The position numbers and the translations under genes are program-made. From the NCBI RefSeq assembly GCF_002192455.1, contig NZ_CP021744.1, positions 3,874,001-3,938,000 on the forward strand: a stretch of DNA of 64,000 nucleotides, in the 5' to 3' direction. How positions within the stretch are numbered: position 1 is the first letter of the stretch; every line of letters begins with the position of its first letter. Shown piece by piece: positions 8,535 to 16,716 of the stretch. The DNA comes from Streptomyces albireticuli. Lineage in GTDB: Bacteria; Actinomycetota; Actinomycetes; Streptomycetales; Streptomycetaceae. Under the pieces are notes generated by a model. That model did not search any database. It was not told the origin of the DNA and saw only the letters and a list, made by a program, of their open reading frames with translations.

Positions 8535-8891
8535 TGGGCTACCGGTGGGGCGCGGGGCGGGACGAGACGGGGGCCGTCAAAGGGTGGGTGCCGTCGGACG
8601 GACGGAGGCCGTCAAGGGGCGGGCGGCCGGGCCGGCGGAGAACCGGGGCGGGACGTGGTCGCGCGACAACTGGCCGAAAAGCGGCCGGGCCGGCCCGACC
8701 GGCCGGGGTTCGTACGGGACGGTGGCGGCGTACGTGTCGGTGACGTACGGGACGGTGGCGTACGGGTCGGTGAACGTACGGCCGGGGCTCCGCGGCCACG
8801 ACCGGGGGCGACGCGGCCCCGCGTGCCGGGCGGGTGTGCCCGTCGAGGACGACTGCGAAGGCTGGGACGGCGGAGGCATACGGGCGGCCCG
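8535..8891. other. Non-coding stretch between YibE/F gene and ssgA
   Basis: No convincing gene on either strand: short frames have unusual Arg/Pro/Gly composition and no ribosome sites. It contains an imperfect tandem repeat at 8712-8775 described separately. Confidence 0.6.
8712..8775. repeat. Imperfect tandem repeat, about 32-bp unit
   Basis: The 16-mer GTACGGGACGGTGGCG occurs at 8712-8727 and again at 8745-8760, each followed by a related TACGKGTCGGTGAC segment, so two degenerate copies of a 31-33 bp unit lie in tandem. GTACG is scattered through the flanks too. Confidence 0.6.
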
Positions 8892-9308
8892 CTAACCGGC
8901 GTTCTGCCCCTCCGTGTTGCCCGCGAGGATGTTGTCGAGGGCGGCCGCGAGGTCGTACTCGAAGTCCGCGACCGAGCGCTCCTCGCCGAGGGGCGCGATC
9001 CGGTCCGTCCGGTCGAGGAAGGCCACCAGGGGGGCCGCGCCCGCCCGGAACAGTGCTCCTTCGCAGCCCACTTGCAGCCGGATGAAGACGTCCGAGAGGT
9101 GTTCGCCGGAGGCCGGGGAGATGTGCACATCTCCTTCGCCGGACGGCTGGCTGAGCCCGTCGAGCAGCAGCTCCCGGGCGAATGCCCAGGTCACCGGCGC
9201 GTCACCGGGCAGGTGGAAGGTGAACTTCACCGCGTACGGGTCGCTGCTGTCGTAGTCCAGCCCCACCGGAATCCGGAAGGACAGCTCCTCGGAGACGAGG
9301 AAGGTCAT
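8892..9308 (-). CDS. ssgA: Sporulation cell-division activator SsgA
   Basis: 138 residues from ATG 9308, chosen because SsgA-like proteins begin M-(S/T)-FLVSEELSFRIPV; an upstream ATG at 9338 lacks support. The body contains DPYAVKFTFHLPGDAPVTWAFARELLLDG and APLVAFLDRTDRI, typical of SsgA rather than the shorter SsgB. SsgA localises to septum sites and helps position SsgB and hence FtsZ in aerial hyphae. In S. coelicolor ssgA lies beside yibE/F and thiC genes, as here, and next to its activator ssgR; no ssgR is present in this window. Expression is expected to be developmental. Confidence 0.88.
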   Translation of the reverse strand: MTFLVSEELSFRIPVGLDYDSSDPYAVKFTFHLPGDAPVTWAFARELLLDGLSQPSGEGDVHISPASGEHLSDVFIRLQVGCEGALFRAGAAPLVAFLDRTDRIAPLGEERSVADFEYDLAAALDNILAGNTEGQNAG

Positions 9309-9711
9309 GATCACTTCTGCCTGAACCGTTTCACGCATCGCCCAATGCCCCGATTCGTCGTTGTAGCCGGGATTGGCTCTCTATGCCCATATACACCGCC
9401 GTACGGCCGCATCCATGGATCACAGGGAGTGATTTTTTGGAGACCAATAGAGATCGAGAGTGAGCTTACGAGCTCTATGACTCTGGAGCGTAGCGACTCG
9501 ACTACGGGGCGGAGTCGTTCCACGGGATTCAAGACAGAGAAATCGCCATAAGACGTCAACACCGGCCCTGGGCGTGGGCCGGAATGACGGTGGTGAGGGT
9601 GTACGGGCGGTGGGGCGGGGTGACGTACTCCTGTCTTCCGCACACCGGTTGGAGCCCCCGGGGCGGCGATCCCGGCTTCGCGGAGGGCGTTCCCGGCCGT
9701 GCGGGAGGGCG
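9309..9711. other. AT-richer non-coding region upstream of ssgA
   Basis: No gene is supported on either strand. Bases about 9430-9560 are much less GC-rich than the surroundings and contain several short inverted repeats such as GAGCTTACGAGCTC (9461-9474). It should hold the ssgA promoter on the minus strand. In S. coelicolor the IclR-type gene ssgR occupies this position; I see no remnant of it. Confidence 0.6.
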
Positions 9712-9933
9712 TTACCAGTCGCCCTTGGACGAGGACGACGAGGAGGTGAACTTCTTCACCACGAAGATCAGGCCGCCGATGAGCGCCACCAGGAGCAGCG
9801 CCTTGAAGACGAGAGCGATCACGAAACCGAGCACGCTCATGATCAGCCCGCCGAAGACGGCGAGGACGAGGACCGGCACGGCGATCCACTTCACCCACCA
9901 CGGGAGACCTTCGAGAAACCCCTTCGCAGCCAT
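9712..9933 (-). CDS. DUF5326-type small membrane protein
   Basis: 73 residues from ATG 9933, with AGGGA eight bases upstream. The N-terminus MAAKGFLEGLPWWVKWIAVP leads into two closely spaced hydrophobic helices (about residues 16-37 and 40-60) and a Lys/Ser tail ending SSSSSKGDW. This matches the small actinobacterial DUF5326 family; function is unknown. It is a lone gene between the ssgA upstream region and the cupin gene. Confidence 0.8.
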   Translation of the reverse strand: MAAKGFLEGLPWWVKWIAVPVLVLAVFGGLIMSVLGFVIALVFKALLLVALIGGLIFVVKKFTSSSSSSKGDW

Positions 9934-10082
9934 GTCGTTCGTCCCTGCTTTCCGCTTTCGTGGGCCCGGAGCGCGGATGCTCCGTCCCTGCATTCGATGC
10001 TAGAGCGGACAGGTGGGCCGACGGGGGCCTCCCGGCCCCCGCCCGTCCCTGAACGGTCCCCTACGGGTAGGCGGGGGAAGGG

Positions 10083-10400
10083 TCAGCTCTCAGGCGGAGA
10101 GAAGACGACGAGAACCCTCAGATCCTCGCTGATGTGGTGGAAGCGGTGGGCGACCCCGGCCGGCACGTAGACCACGCTGCCGCGCGCGACCTCCGTGGTC
10201 TCCGTCCCGACCGTGATCGACGCCCGGCCGCTCACCACCATGTAGACCTCGTCCTGGGCGTGCGGGGTCTGCGGATCCATGCCGCCCGCGGCCAGGGCGT
10301 ACAGCCCGACGGACATGTTCCGCTCGTGGAGGAACTGGAGGTACGCGCCCTCGTTCGCGGCCCGCTCCACCTCCAGCTCGTCCAGCCGGAATGCCTTCAT
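10083..10400 (-). CDS. Cupin-domain protein
   Basis: 105 residues forming one small beta-barrel cupin. The first conserved motif is degenerate (HAQDEVYMVVSGRASITVG, with His, Glu and the G-turn) and the second is VVYVPAGVAHRFHHI with the metal-ligand His. A metal ion is therefore likely, but substrate is unknown; such stand-alone cupins range from isomerases to dioxygenases. ATG 10400 has a GAGG site ten bases upstream. Divergent from the next gene across 72 bases, so the two promoters overlap. Confidence 0.85.
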   Translation of the reverse strand: MKAFRLDELEVERAANEGAYLQFLHERNMSVGLYALAAGGMDPQTPHAQDEVYMVVSGRASITVGTETTEVARGSVVYVPAGVAHRFHHISEDLRVLVVFSPPES

Positions 10401-10472
10401 CGCTCGCTCACCCTCATCCCCCGCCTCCTGTGCCGATCCGCGTCCGCCGATCTCGTCTGCAACGATCTCACC

Positions 10473-10853
10473 ATGAAGAATTTCGTAGTCAAGACGATCG
10501 CGAACGCGGCGGCCCTGGCGGTCGCCGTCTGGCTGCTCAAGGGCATCACGCTGTCCGGCGAGACCACCGTCGGCAAGGTCGTCACGCTCTTCGTCGTCGC
10601 CCTCGTCTTCGGCGCGGTCAACTTCGTCGTCAAGCCGATCGTGAAGCTGCTGTCGTTCCCGCTGTTCATCCTCACCCTCGGACTGATCACGTTGGTGATC
10701 AACGCACTGATGCTGCTGCTGACGTCGTGGATCGCGGACGAGCTGGACCTGGCGTTCCACGTGGGGGGCTTCTGGCCGGCGCTGGTGGGCGGCGTGATCA
10801 TCTCGGTCGTGGCCTGGGCGATGCACGTGATCCTGCCGGACGAGCAGGATTGA
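10473..10853 (+). CDS. Phage-holin-family (PF04020-like) membrane protein
   Basis: 126 residues with four hydrophobic helices (about 5-23, 32-55, 60-85, 97-120) and a motif FGAVNFVVKPIVKLLSFPL characteristic of the family often labelled phage holin family or YvlD-like. Despite the label these are chromosomal proteins of unknown role, not shown to be lytic. No ribosome site precedes ATG 10473, so a leaderless transcript is likely. Followed at about 90 bases by a strong terminator. Confidence 0.85.
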   Translation: MKNFVVKTIANAAALAVAVWLLKGITLSGETTVGKVVTLFVVALVFGAVNFVVKPIVKLLSFPLFILTLGLITLVINALMLLLTSWIADELDLAFHVGGFWPALVGGVIISVVAWAMHVILPDEQD

Positions 10854-10944
10854 GGACCCTCGTCAACATCCGGTTGACGTCCACGAAAGAGGCGGGACAC
10901 CAAGGGAGTTGACGGACGCACCGCGCACGGGCATCGCACGCCGA

Positions 10945-10983
10945 GACGGCTCAAAGCCTCCCCCCTCATGGCTTTGAGCCGTC
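10945..10983 (+). terminator. Hairpin terminator
   Basis: A 14-bp perfect stem (GACGGCTCAAAGCC with GGCTTTGAGCCGTC, arms 10945-10958 and 10970-10983) and 11-nt loop. Confidence 0.8.
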
Positions 10984-11073
10984 GCGGTTCCCGTCCCGCC
11001 CCGGACGCGGGGAACCGCGCGACCAAGGCTAGTTGACTGTGCGTCAGTGTCCAATCACACCGGCGACACAGCC

Positions 11074-11091
11074 CTATCGACTTATTTATAG
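11074..11091 (+). promoter_or_regulatory. AT-rich dyad upstream of the LysR gene
   Basis: CTATCGACTTATTTATAG is an interrupted inverted repeat (CTAT...ATAG) in an AT-rich patch 40 bases before the LysR start; it is a candidate promoter or autoregulatory site. Confidence 0.35.
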
Positions 11092-11131
11092 TTCGCGTAC
11101 GACCGGGCGGCGTCGAGCCAGGGGAGACAGC

Positions 11132-12028
11132 ATGGATCTGGCCCTCTTACGCACATTCGTCACGGTGCACCGGGCCGGGTCGTTCACCCGGGCCGCCGCC
11201 CTCCTCGGCCTCTCCCAGCCAGCCGTCACCGGTCAGATCCGGACGCTGGAGAAACAGCTGGGGCGGCCCTTGTTCGTCCGGCAGGCGCGCGGGGTCACCC
11301 CGACCTCGGTGGGCGACGAACTCGCGCGGAAGATCTCCCCGCATGTCGACGCGCTGCTGGAGATCACGGAATCGGGGTTCGACGAGCGGAGCGCCGGGCG
11401 GACGCTGCACCTCGCGGGGCCGCCGGAGTTCACGGCGCTGCGCGCGCTGCCCGCCCTGACCCCGCTGATCAACCAGGGACTGACGGTGCGCGCGGCGCAC
11501 GGTGTGGCGGAGGAGCTGTTCGAGGGGCTCGCGGTGGGCCACCACGATCTGGCGATCACCACCTCGCGCCCGCGCGGCCGGCTGCTGACCGCGACGCCGC
11601 TCTGCGACGAGGAGCACGTGCTGGTCGCGGCCCCGCGCTGGGCGGCGCGGCTCGGCGGGGCGGCGGTCCTGCGGGACAAGGGCGTGCGCGCCCTGGAGCA
11701 CCTGCCGGTGGTGGAGGTGCACGAGAGCCTGCCGCTCGTCACCCGCTACTGGGCGGCCGTCTTCGACACCAAGCCGCTGGCGTCCGGCAACGTGATCGCG
11801 CCCGACCTGCGCGCCGTCCTGACCTGCGTGACCGCGGGCGCCGGGCTGGGCGTCCTGCCCCGCTATCTGTGCGGGGACGCCCTGGACACCGGTGAGGTCG
11901 TCGCCCTCCTCGACCCACCGGTGCCGCCCCTGCGCACGTACTTCCTGGTCGTCAGGACAGGAACGCTGGCCCACCCCCACCTCGCCCGGGCGCACGAGTG
12001 GCTGCTGCGAGCCGCCGTCTCCTGGTGA
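11132..12028 (+). CDS. LysR-family transcriptional regulator
   Basis: 298 residues. An N-terminal winged helix-turn-helix (LLRTFVTVHRAGSFTRAAAL, then SQPAVTGQIRTLEKQLG) and a C-terminal substrate-binding-like effector domain ending GAGLGVLPRYLC give the full LysR layout. ATG 11132 has GGGGAGA about five bases upstream. Codon 6 is TTA (11147-11149), the rarest Streptomyces codon, so translation should depend on bldA tRNA and hence on development. The target is unknown; LysR regulators usually control a neighbour, and the next gene is a NUDIX hydrolase on the same strand. Confidence 0.9.
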   Translation: MDLALLRTFVTVHRAGSFTRAAALLGLSQPAVTGQIRTLEKQLGRPLFVRQARGVTPTSVGDELARKISPHVDALLEITESGFDERSAGRTLHLAGPPEFTALRALPALTPLINQGLTVRAAHGVAEELFEGLAVGHHDLAITTSRPRGRLLTATPLCDEEHVLVAAPRWAARLGGAAVLRDKGVRALEHLPVVEVHESLPLVTRYWAAVFDTKPLASGNVIAPDLRAVLTCVTAGAGLGVLPRYLCGDALDTGEVVALLDPPVPPLRTYFLVVRTGTLAHPHLARAHEWLLRAAVSW

Positions 12029-12116
12029 GAACCGGGTGGGGAGCCGGGCGGGAACCAGGAGAGAAAGGGGACCACCGGCGGGTTTCGCGAGGTGCTCTAC
12101 GCGGCAGATGTCCCCT

Positions 12117-12635
12117 ATGACCGAACGTCCAGTGGTCAAGCGCACCGCACGTGCCATCCTGCTCGACAGCGCCCCCGGCGCCGCCCCCGGATCCTCCGCG
12201 TCCGCAGCACCCGAGATGATCGTGATCAAGCGGACGAAGCCCGGTGAGGCCCCTTACTGGATCACCCCCGGCGGTGGCATGGAGCCCGAGGACACCACCG
12301 TCGTCGCCGCGCTCCACCGCGAGGTCGACGAGGAGCTCGGGGCCAAGGTCGTCGACGTCGTGCCGGCCTTCGTCGACACCGTCTCGCACTCCACGCACCA
12401 CGCCGCCCACGGCGTGAAGATCCAGCACTTCTTCGTCTGCCGCCTCGCCTCCATGGACCTCGACCGCCGCCACGGCCCCGAGGTGGACGAGCCGTGCGGG
12501 ACGTACGAGGTGGTGCGCATCCCCTTCACCAGGGCGGGCATCGCCTCGGTCGAGCTCGTCCCGCCGTCGCTGCGGGCCTACCTCGACGCGAACATCGAGG
12601 GCGTGCGGGCCCTGCTCGCCGACGACCTGGGCTGA
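12117..12635 (+). CDS. NUDIX hydrolase with altered NUDIX box
   Basis: About 172 residues from ATG 12117 (ATG 12108, three codons longer, is also possible; neither has a ribosome site). The NUDIX helix reads GMEPEDTTVVAALHREVDEELGA: the catalytic REVDEE core is kept, but the glutamate expected before the seven-residue spacer is Thr. The second half (HHAAHGVKIQHFFVCRLASM) is typical of actinobacterial members. The substrate is unknown. It sits 88 bases after the LysR gene and is convergent with the globin gene. Confidence 0.85.
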   Translation: MTERPVVKRTARAILLDSAPGAAPGSSASAAPEMIVIKRTKPGEAPYWITPGGGMEPEDTTVVAALHREVDEELGAKVVDVVPAFVDTVSHSTHHAAHGVKIQHFFVCRLASMDLDRRHGPEVDEPCGTYEVVRIPFTRAGIASVELVPPSLRAYLDANIEGVRALLADDLG

Positions 12636-12669
12636 CGCACCACGCCGCCGGGTCCCGGCCCCGGCCTCC

Positions 12670-14475
12670 TCAGCCCGCCATCAGTTCATGGATCGAGTCA
12701 TGGCGTATTCGGTCGGGCGGTATGCCGATGTGCGTCAGCGCGTCGATGCTGCTGCGGATCATCCCGGGCGGGCCGGAGAGATAGGCGTCATAGGTGGTCC
12801 AGGGTCCGTACTGGCGGACGATCTGGGGGAGTTGCCCGCTCAGCCGGCGGGTCGGCCCGTCGGAGACGACCGGGCGCACGGACAGCCAGAGGTGCGAGCG
12901 CTGGAGCCGCAGCAGCGTGTCGATGTCGTAGAGGTCGTCGTCCCGGCGGGCGCCGTAGAAGACCTCCACGGGCCGCCGGCTGCCGTGCTCGGCGACGTCC
13001 TCGACCAGGGCCTTGATGGGCGCGATGCCGGTGCCGCCGCCCAGGCACAGCAGGCCGTTGTCGGTGCTGTGATCCACGGTCATGGAACCGGTGGGGGGAC
13101 CGAGGCGCAGCACGTCGCCGGGGCGGGCGCGGTGGACCAGCGCGTTGGACACCCACCCGGCGGGCACGGCTTTGACGTGGAAGGAGAGCAGTCCGTCCGG
13201 GCGCGGCGCGGTGGAGAAGGAATAGTGCCGCCAGGTGCGCGGCCACCAAGGCGTCTCCAGGCTGGTGTACTGCCCGGCGAGGAAGGGATAGGGCTGGTCG
13301 GGCCGTACGGTCACGACGGCGATGTCCCGTGTGCGGCGCTCATGGGAGACGATCTCCGCCTGCCACCAGGCGGGGGATTTCGCCTCGTCCTCGGCCGCCG
13401 CGTCGATCATGATTTGGGAGATCGCGGTGTAGACGCGTACCCAGGCGGCCTCGGCGGCCTCGTCCCAGCAGGCCGCCGCGTATCGGGTGAGTGCCGCGAT
13501 CAGGCATTCGCCGACGGCCGGGTAATGCGTGGGGAGCGTCCCGTATTTGCGATGGCCACGGCCGAGCCGGGAGAGGTATGCGGTGAGTGCGGCGGCGTCG
13601 TCCGCGTGCTCGGCGGCGGTGAGCAGCGCCTTGAAGAGGCGGTCCCGCTGGGCGTCCATGGCGGCCGGGAAAAGGTCGCGCAGATCGGGATGCCGTATGA
13701 ACAGCAGTGCGTAGAAGTACGAGGTCGCTTTGTCGGCGACGGGGGCGATCTCGGCCAGGGTGCGGCGGATCTGGAGGGCGTCGGGGGAAGGGGCGGAGGG
13801 GCCGGAGGAGGCTGAGGAGGGGGCGGCGGCGGAGGGGGGAGCGGAAACGGCCGGGCGCCGTGGCCGGCGGGCCGTGCCGTCGGTGGGTAACTCGTCCGGA
13901 CGTCGGTGCTCCGAGGCCTCACGGAATCCTTGAGGCTGTTGATGCTCCTGCGACTCCCGGAAGCCTTCGGCCTGTTGGTACTGCTGAGGCTGTTGATATT
14001 GCTGAAGTTGTTGATGCTGCTGGATCTGTTGCGGCTGCTGAAGCTGTTGCGGCTGCTGGGGAACCCAGGGGCCGGGGGCCACGGGGTGGTCGCGGGTCCT
14101 GTCCTCGCGTTCCGGTCCGGCATACGCACCGCCGGGCGCGCGCCGCTCCTCGCGGCTCCGGGCCGAGCCGACCGCCCGTACGGCCACCCACTTGCCGGCA
14201 CGGGCCGCCGGGGCGGGGCCGGTGGGGGGAGGGGCGGTGGGGGGAGGGGCGGAGCCCGGGGGCGCCGTGGGAGGCGCCGCCGGGGCCGGGCCGGGAGCCG
14301 TTCGGGGCCGTTCACCGGGTCCGGGCGGGGGCTCGTCCCGCGCCCTCTCCCCTGCCCTGCCGCAGGGCCGGTCACCTGGCCTGTCGCCCGGCCTGTCCCG
14401 TGGGCTGAACCAGTCCCGTTCGCCCCCGCCGCTGCCCCCGCCGTCGGGCGGCGTCGTGGTCGGAGCGTCCTTCAT
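12670..14475 (-). CDS. Flavohaemoglobin-like globin/FAD-NAD reductase with long disordered N-terminus
   Basis: 601 residues. The first ~235 residues are low complexity: Pro/Arg/Gly-rich, then a Gln-rich run (about residues 138-170, QQPQQLQQPQQIQQHQQ). A globin domain (about 236-375) follows with GRGHRKYG as probable proximal-His region, then an FAD-binding barrel (RHYSFS) and an NAD-binding Rossmann half (LCLGGGTGIAPIKALVEDV). Known flavohaemoglobins are ~400 residues and oxidise nitric oxide to nitrate; the extra N-terminus is the oddity. One TTA codon lies at 13888-13890 (codon 196), inside the disordered part. The start ATG 14475 has a GAGGCGAG site. Confidence 0.85.
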   Translation of the reverse strand: MKDAPTTTPPDGGGSGGGERDWFSPRDRPGDRPGDRPCGRAGERARDEPPPGPGERPRTAPGPAPAAPPTAPPGSAPPPTAPPPTGPAPAARAGKWVAVRAVGSARSREERRAPGGAYAGPEREDRTRDHPVAPGPWVPQQPQQLQQPQQIQQHQQLQQYQQPQQYQQAEGFRESQEHQQPQGFREASEHRRPDELPTDGTARRPRRPAVSAPPSAAAPSSASSGPSAPSPDALQIRRTLAEIAPVADKATSYFYALLFIRHPDLRDLFPAAMDAQRDRLFKALLTAAEHADDAAALTAYLSRLGRGHRKYGTLPTHYPAVGECLIAALTRYAAACWDEAAEAAWVRVYTAISQIMIDAAAEDEAKSPAWWQAEIVSHERRTRDIAVVTVRPDQPYPFLAGQYTSLETPWWPRTWRHYSFSTAPRPDGLLSFHVKAVPAGWVSNALVHRARPGDVLRLGPPTGSMTVDHSTDNGLLCLGGGTGIAPIKALVEDVAEHGSRRPVEVFYGARRDDDLYDIDTLLRLQRSHLWLSVRPVVSDGPTRRLSGQLPQIVRQYGPWTTYDAYLSGPPGMIRSSIDALTHIGIPPDRIRHDSIHELMAG

Positions 14476-14825
14476 CGTCTCGCCTCGAACATCTCTCGGT
14501 CCGTCCTCGCACGTCCGGGCACGCCCGAATGTGCCGACAATTCCCCGCGCTGCTCATGGGTCGCCGTTCCAGTCCGCGAAGCATGCCATCAACCGCGTGG
14601 CCGTTGTGCGGTTCATGGGAAGTACCCTTGCCGGGCACCCGGTTGAGGCTAGGCTGAGACGCTTCCGCATGTGCCGGACGCAAAGGCCGCAATGGCGTCG
14701 GCAAAGCCCTTACAGCACGGTGGAGTTGACCATACCGGGCGGATCCGGGAGTACGGCCCCCTGCCACCGGAGGCGACGCCCCATTCGGCCTCGTACGTGT
14801 CCCGGGAGAGGGGCCGTCACATCAA
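14476..14825. other. Non-coding region upstream of the globin gene
   Basis: No gene is supported. It separates the HAD phosphatase stop from the globin start, both on the minus strand, and should contain the globin promoter. I see no strong hairpin. Confidence 0.55.
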
Positions 14826-15458
14826 TTACCTTGCGTCCGCCACCAATTCGTATGCCGCCCGGAGGTCCCTGCCGGCATAGGCGTGCACGGCGATATCGCT
14901 CACATGGTGATCGGCGTTCACCGCCACCGACACGGGCACCACGGAGAAAAGGCGCGCGTCCGACATCGAATCGCCGTAGGCGACGCAGTCGGCGCGGGTC
15001 AGCCCGTATTCCGCGCACAGTTCGTCGGTGACCCGCACCTTCGCGTCCGCGTCGAGGATGCCCGCGGGATCCACCGGGTCCCGGAACGGCACCGACGGCC
15101 AGAGCGAGCCGTGGGCCGCGTCGGCGCCCCAGGTCAGCAGGCGTTCCACGAAGAACCCGGGCGACAGGGAGATCACCGCGCAGCGCTCGCCCCGGGCCCG
15201 GATCTCGGCCCACACGTCCCGGATGCCGTCCATCCAGGGGGCGCCCTCGAACGCCGCGGCGACCTGTTCCTCGGTGAGTTCCCGCCACAGCTCGACGGCG
15301 AGGGCCGCGAATCGGGCCGGGGTCAGCTCACGGGCCGCGAATGCCCGCTCCAGCTCGCCGATCTCGCGTTCGAGCCCGAGCTGCCGGGATATCTCTATCG
15401 CCGCCGCGGACCCGTGCATCAGGGTTCCGTCCATATCGAACACATGCAGTCTGGTCAC
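14826..15458 (-). CDS. HAD-superfamily phosphatase (SerB-like)
   Basis: 210 residues. HAD motif I is HVFDMDGTLMHGS (nucleophile Asp and acid/base Asp), motif II is CAVISLSPGFF, and motif IV is DCVAYGDSMSDARLF. The helical cap between motifs I and II is of the phosphoserine-phosphatase type (HAD-IB), so a small phosphomonoester is the probable substrate. The GTG start at 15458 has no ribosome site but a TACCCT -10 element eight bases upstream, fitting a leaderless mRNA. Divergent from a membrane-protein gene. Confidence 0.87.
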   Translation of the reverse strand: MTRLHVFDMDGTLMHGSAAAIEISRQLGLEREIGELERAFAARELTPARFAALAVELWRELTEEQVAAAFEGAPWMDGIRDVWAEIRARGERCAVISLSPGFFVERLLTWGADAAHGSLWPSVPFRDPVDPAGILDADAKVRVTDELCAEYGLTRADCVAYGDSMSDARLFSVVPVSVAVNADHHVSDIAVHAYAGRDLRAAYELVADAR

Positions 15459-15550
15459 AGGTCCCGAGGGTAGGCGTACTCGGCCGTGAGTACGGAGGAA
15501 TACTCCCGCCGTGGGACGCCCCGCCGCCCTCCTCGCGGCACCTTTGGAGC

Positions 15551-16192
15551 ATGCAGCAGCTGGCTCGCCCCGCCCGCAGGGCACTCCTCGTCGTCCATGT
15601 CACCGCCTCGGTCGGCTGGCTCGGGCTCACGCTCGGGCTGCTGACCCTCGGGATCACCGGAGCGGTCACCGCCTCGCCGGACACCGCGGCGGCGTGCTAC
15701 CGCGCCATGAAGGTCTTCGGGGACTGGCTGATCATCCCGATCAGTCTGTTGTCGCTGGTCAGCGGGGTGGTGCTGGCGCTCGGCACGCCCTGGGGGCTGG
15801 CCCGGCACCGCTGGGTGTACCTCAAGTTCTGGCTGACGCCGGGCGCCACCGCCGCCTCCGCCTTCGCCCTGCGGTCCTCGCTCGACGACGCGGTCGCAGC
15901 CGTCTCGGCCGGCCGTGAGGTGGGCGCGGTCGCGGACAGTCTGCTCGCCGCGCCGAGCGTGTCGCTGAGCCTGTACGTGTTCATGACGGCGATCTCCGTG
16001 CTCAAGCCGTGGGGGCTGACGCGCCGGGGACGCCGGCTGCGGGCCGCCGGCCCGGCTCGTAGGGCCTCGGACCGGCGGGCGGCCGCGGACCGGAGCGCCT
16101 CGGACCGGGGCGTCTCCGACCGGGAGATCTCGGCGCGGAGGCTCTCGGTCCGGGGGCGGGGCTCCCGTGCCGGGGCGGGTACGGGCGCGTAG
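15551..16192 (+). CDS. DUF2269-like integral membrane protein
   Basis: 213 residues. Four hydrophobic helices (about 11-36, 53-77, 85-104, 133-152) include LVVHVTASVGWLGLTLGLLT. A C-terminal tail of about 55 residues is Arg/Ser/Asp-rich with a loose repeat ASDR..., and looks disordered and cytoplasmic. Function unknown. ATG 15551 lies directly after TTTGGAGC, too close to act as a normal ribosome site. Ends at a strong palindromic terminator shared with the convergent haem-binding gene. Confidence 0.8.
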   Translation: MQQLARPARRALLVVHVTASVGWLGLTLGLLTLGITGAVTASPDTAAACYRAMKVFGDWLIIPISLLSLVSGVVLALGTPWGLARHRWVYLKFWLTPGATAASAFALRSSLDDAVAAVSAGREVGAVADSLLAAPSVSLSLYVFMTAISVLKPWGLTRRGRRLRAAGPARRASDRRAAADRSASDRGVSDREISARRLSVRGRGSRAGAGTGA

Positions 16193-16205
16193 CCGGTACG
16201 TACGC

Positions 16206-16251
16206 GCGTGCCCGGCGCGGACGGAGAGCTCTCCGTCCGCGCCGGGCACGC
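16206..16251. terminator. Long palindromic bidirectional terminator
   Basis: A 46-bp perfect palindrome (23-bp arms, centre between 16228 and 16229) lies between convergent stops at 16192 and 16283. It would fold as an intrinsic terminator for both genes. Confidence 0.9.
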
Positions 16252-16282
16252 TTCGTCGCATTCCGGGCCTGGGCCGCCGGGC

Positions 16283-16716
16283 TCAGCCGCCCAGGACCTC
16301 CTGGATCGCCGCGTTCGCGAGGCCGTGGTCCTGCTCCGGGGCGCCGCCGCCGATGCCGATCGCGCCGATCAGCCGGCCGTCGCGGTGCACGGGGACGCCG
16401 CCGGCGATGAAGAGGAGCGGGCGGTCGAGGGCGGTCGGCAGGGTGTGGAAGAGGCCGCCGGGCTGGACGGCGTCGACGACGTCGGCGGTCGGCGCGTCCA
16501 GCTGGAGCGCGGTGAACGCCTTCCGCGTGCTGGTCTCCCCCGCGATCAGGACGGCACGGTCGTCGCGGCGGAAGGCCAGGAGGTGACCGCCCGCGTCGAG
16601 GACGCTGACGGCGATCCGTACGCCCTGCTCGTCGGCGGCACGGCGGGCGGCGGAGACGAGGGAGTCCGCGTCGTCGGTGGTGAGGGGGAGACGAGGGTGC
16701 GGGTGGTCGAGGACAT
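16283..16716 (-). CDS. GlcG/HbpS-family haem-binding protein, apparent start-proximal frameshift
   Basis: The conserved body (LTTDDADSLVSAARRAADEQG, then VLDAGGHLLAFRRDDRAVLI, GETSTRKAFTALQL and GGVPVHRDGRLIGAIGIGGG) belongs to the GlcG/HbpS (DUF336) family, whose members bind haem or small ligands. The best start, ATG 16716 with AGGAG eight bases upstream, encodes MSSTTRTLVS but is one base out of frame with the body; the span is 434 bases. A sixth C in the C5 run (plus-strand G run 16684-16688) would restore one frame. Alternatively translation starts at ATG 16804, giving 173 residues with an atypical N-terminus. Confidence 0.75.

Noticed and set aside
8461..8895. 144-residue plus-strand frame after the YibE/F gene
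   Set aside because: Overlaps the YibE/F end and a terminator; composition reflects the tandem repeat.
13980..14060. CTG/TTG-rich repeats near 14000
   Set aside because: They encode the Gln-rich segment of the globin protein on the minus strand, not a separate element.
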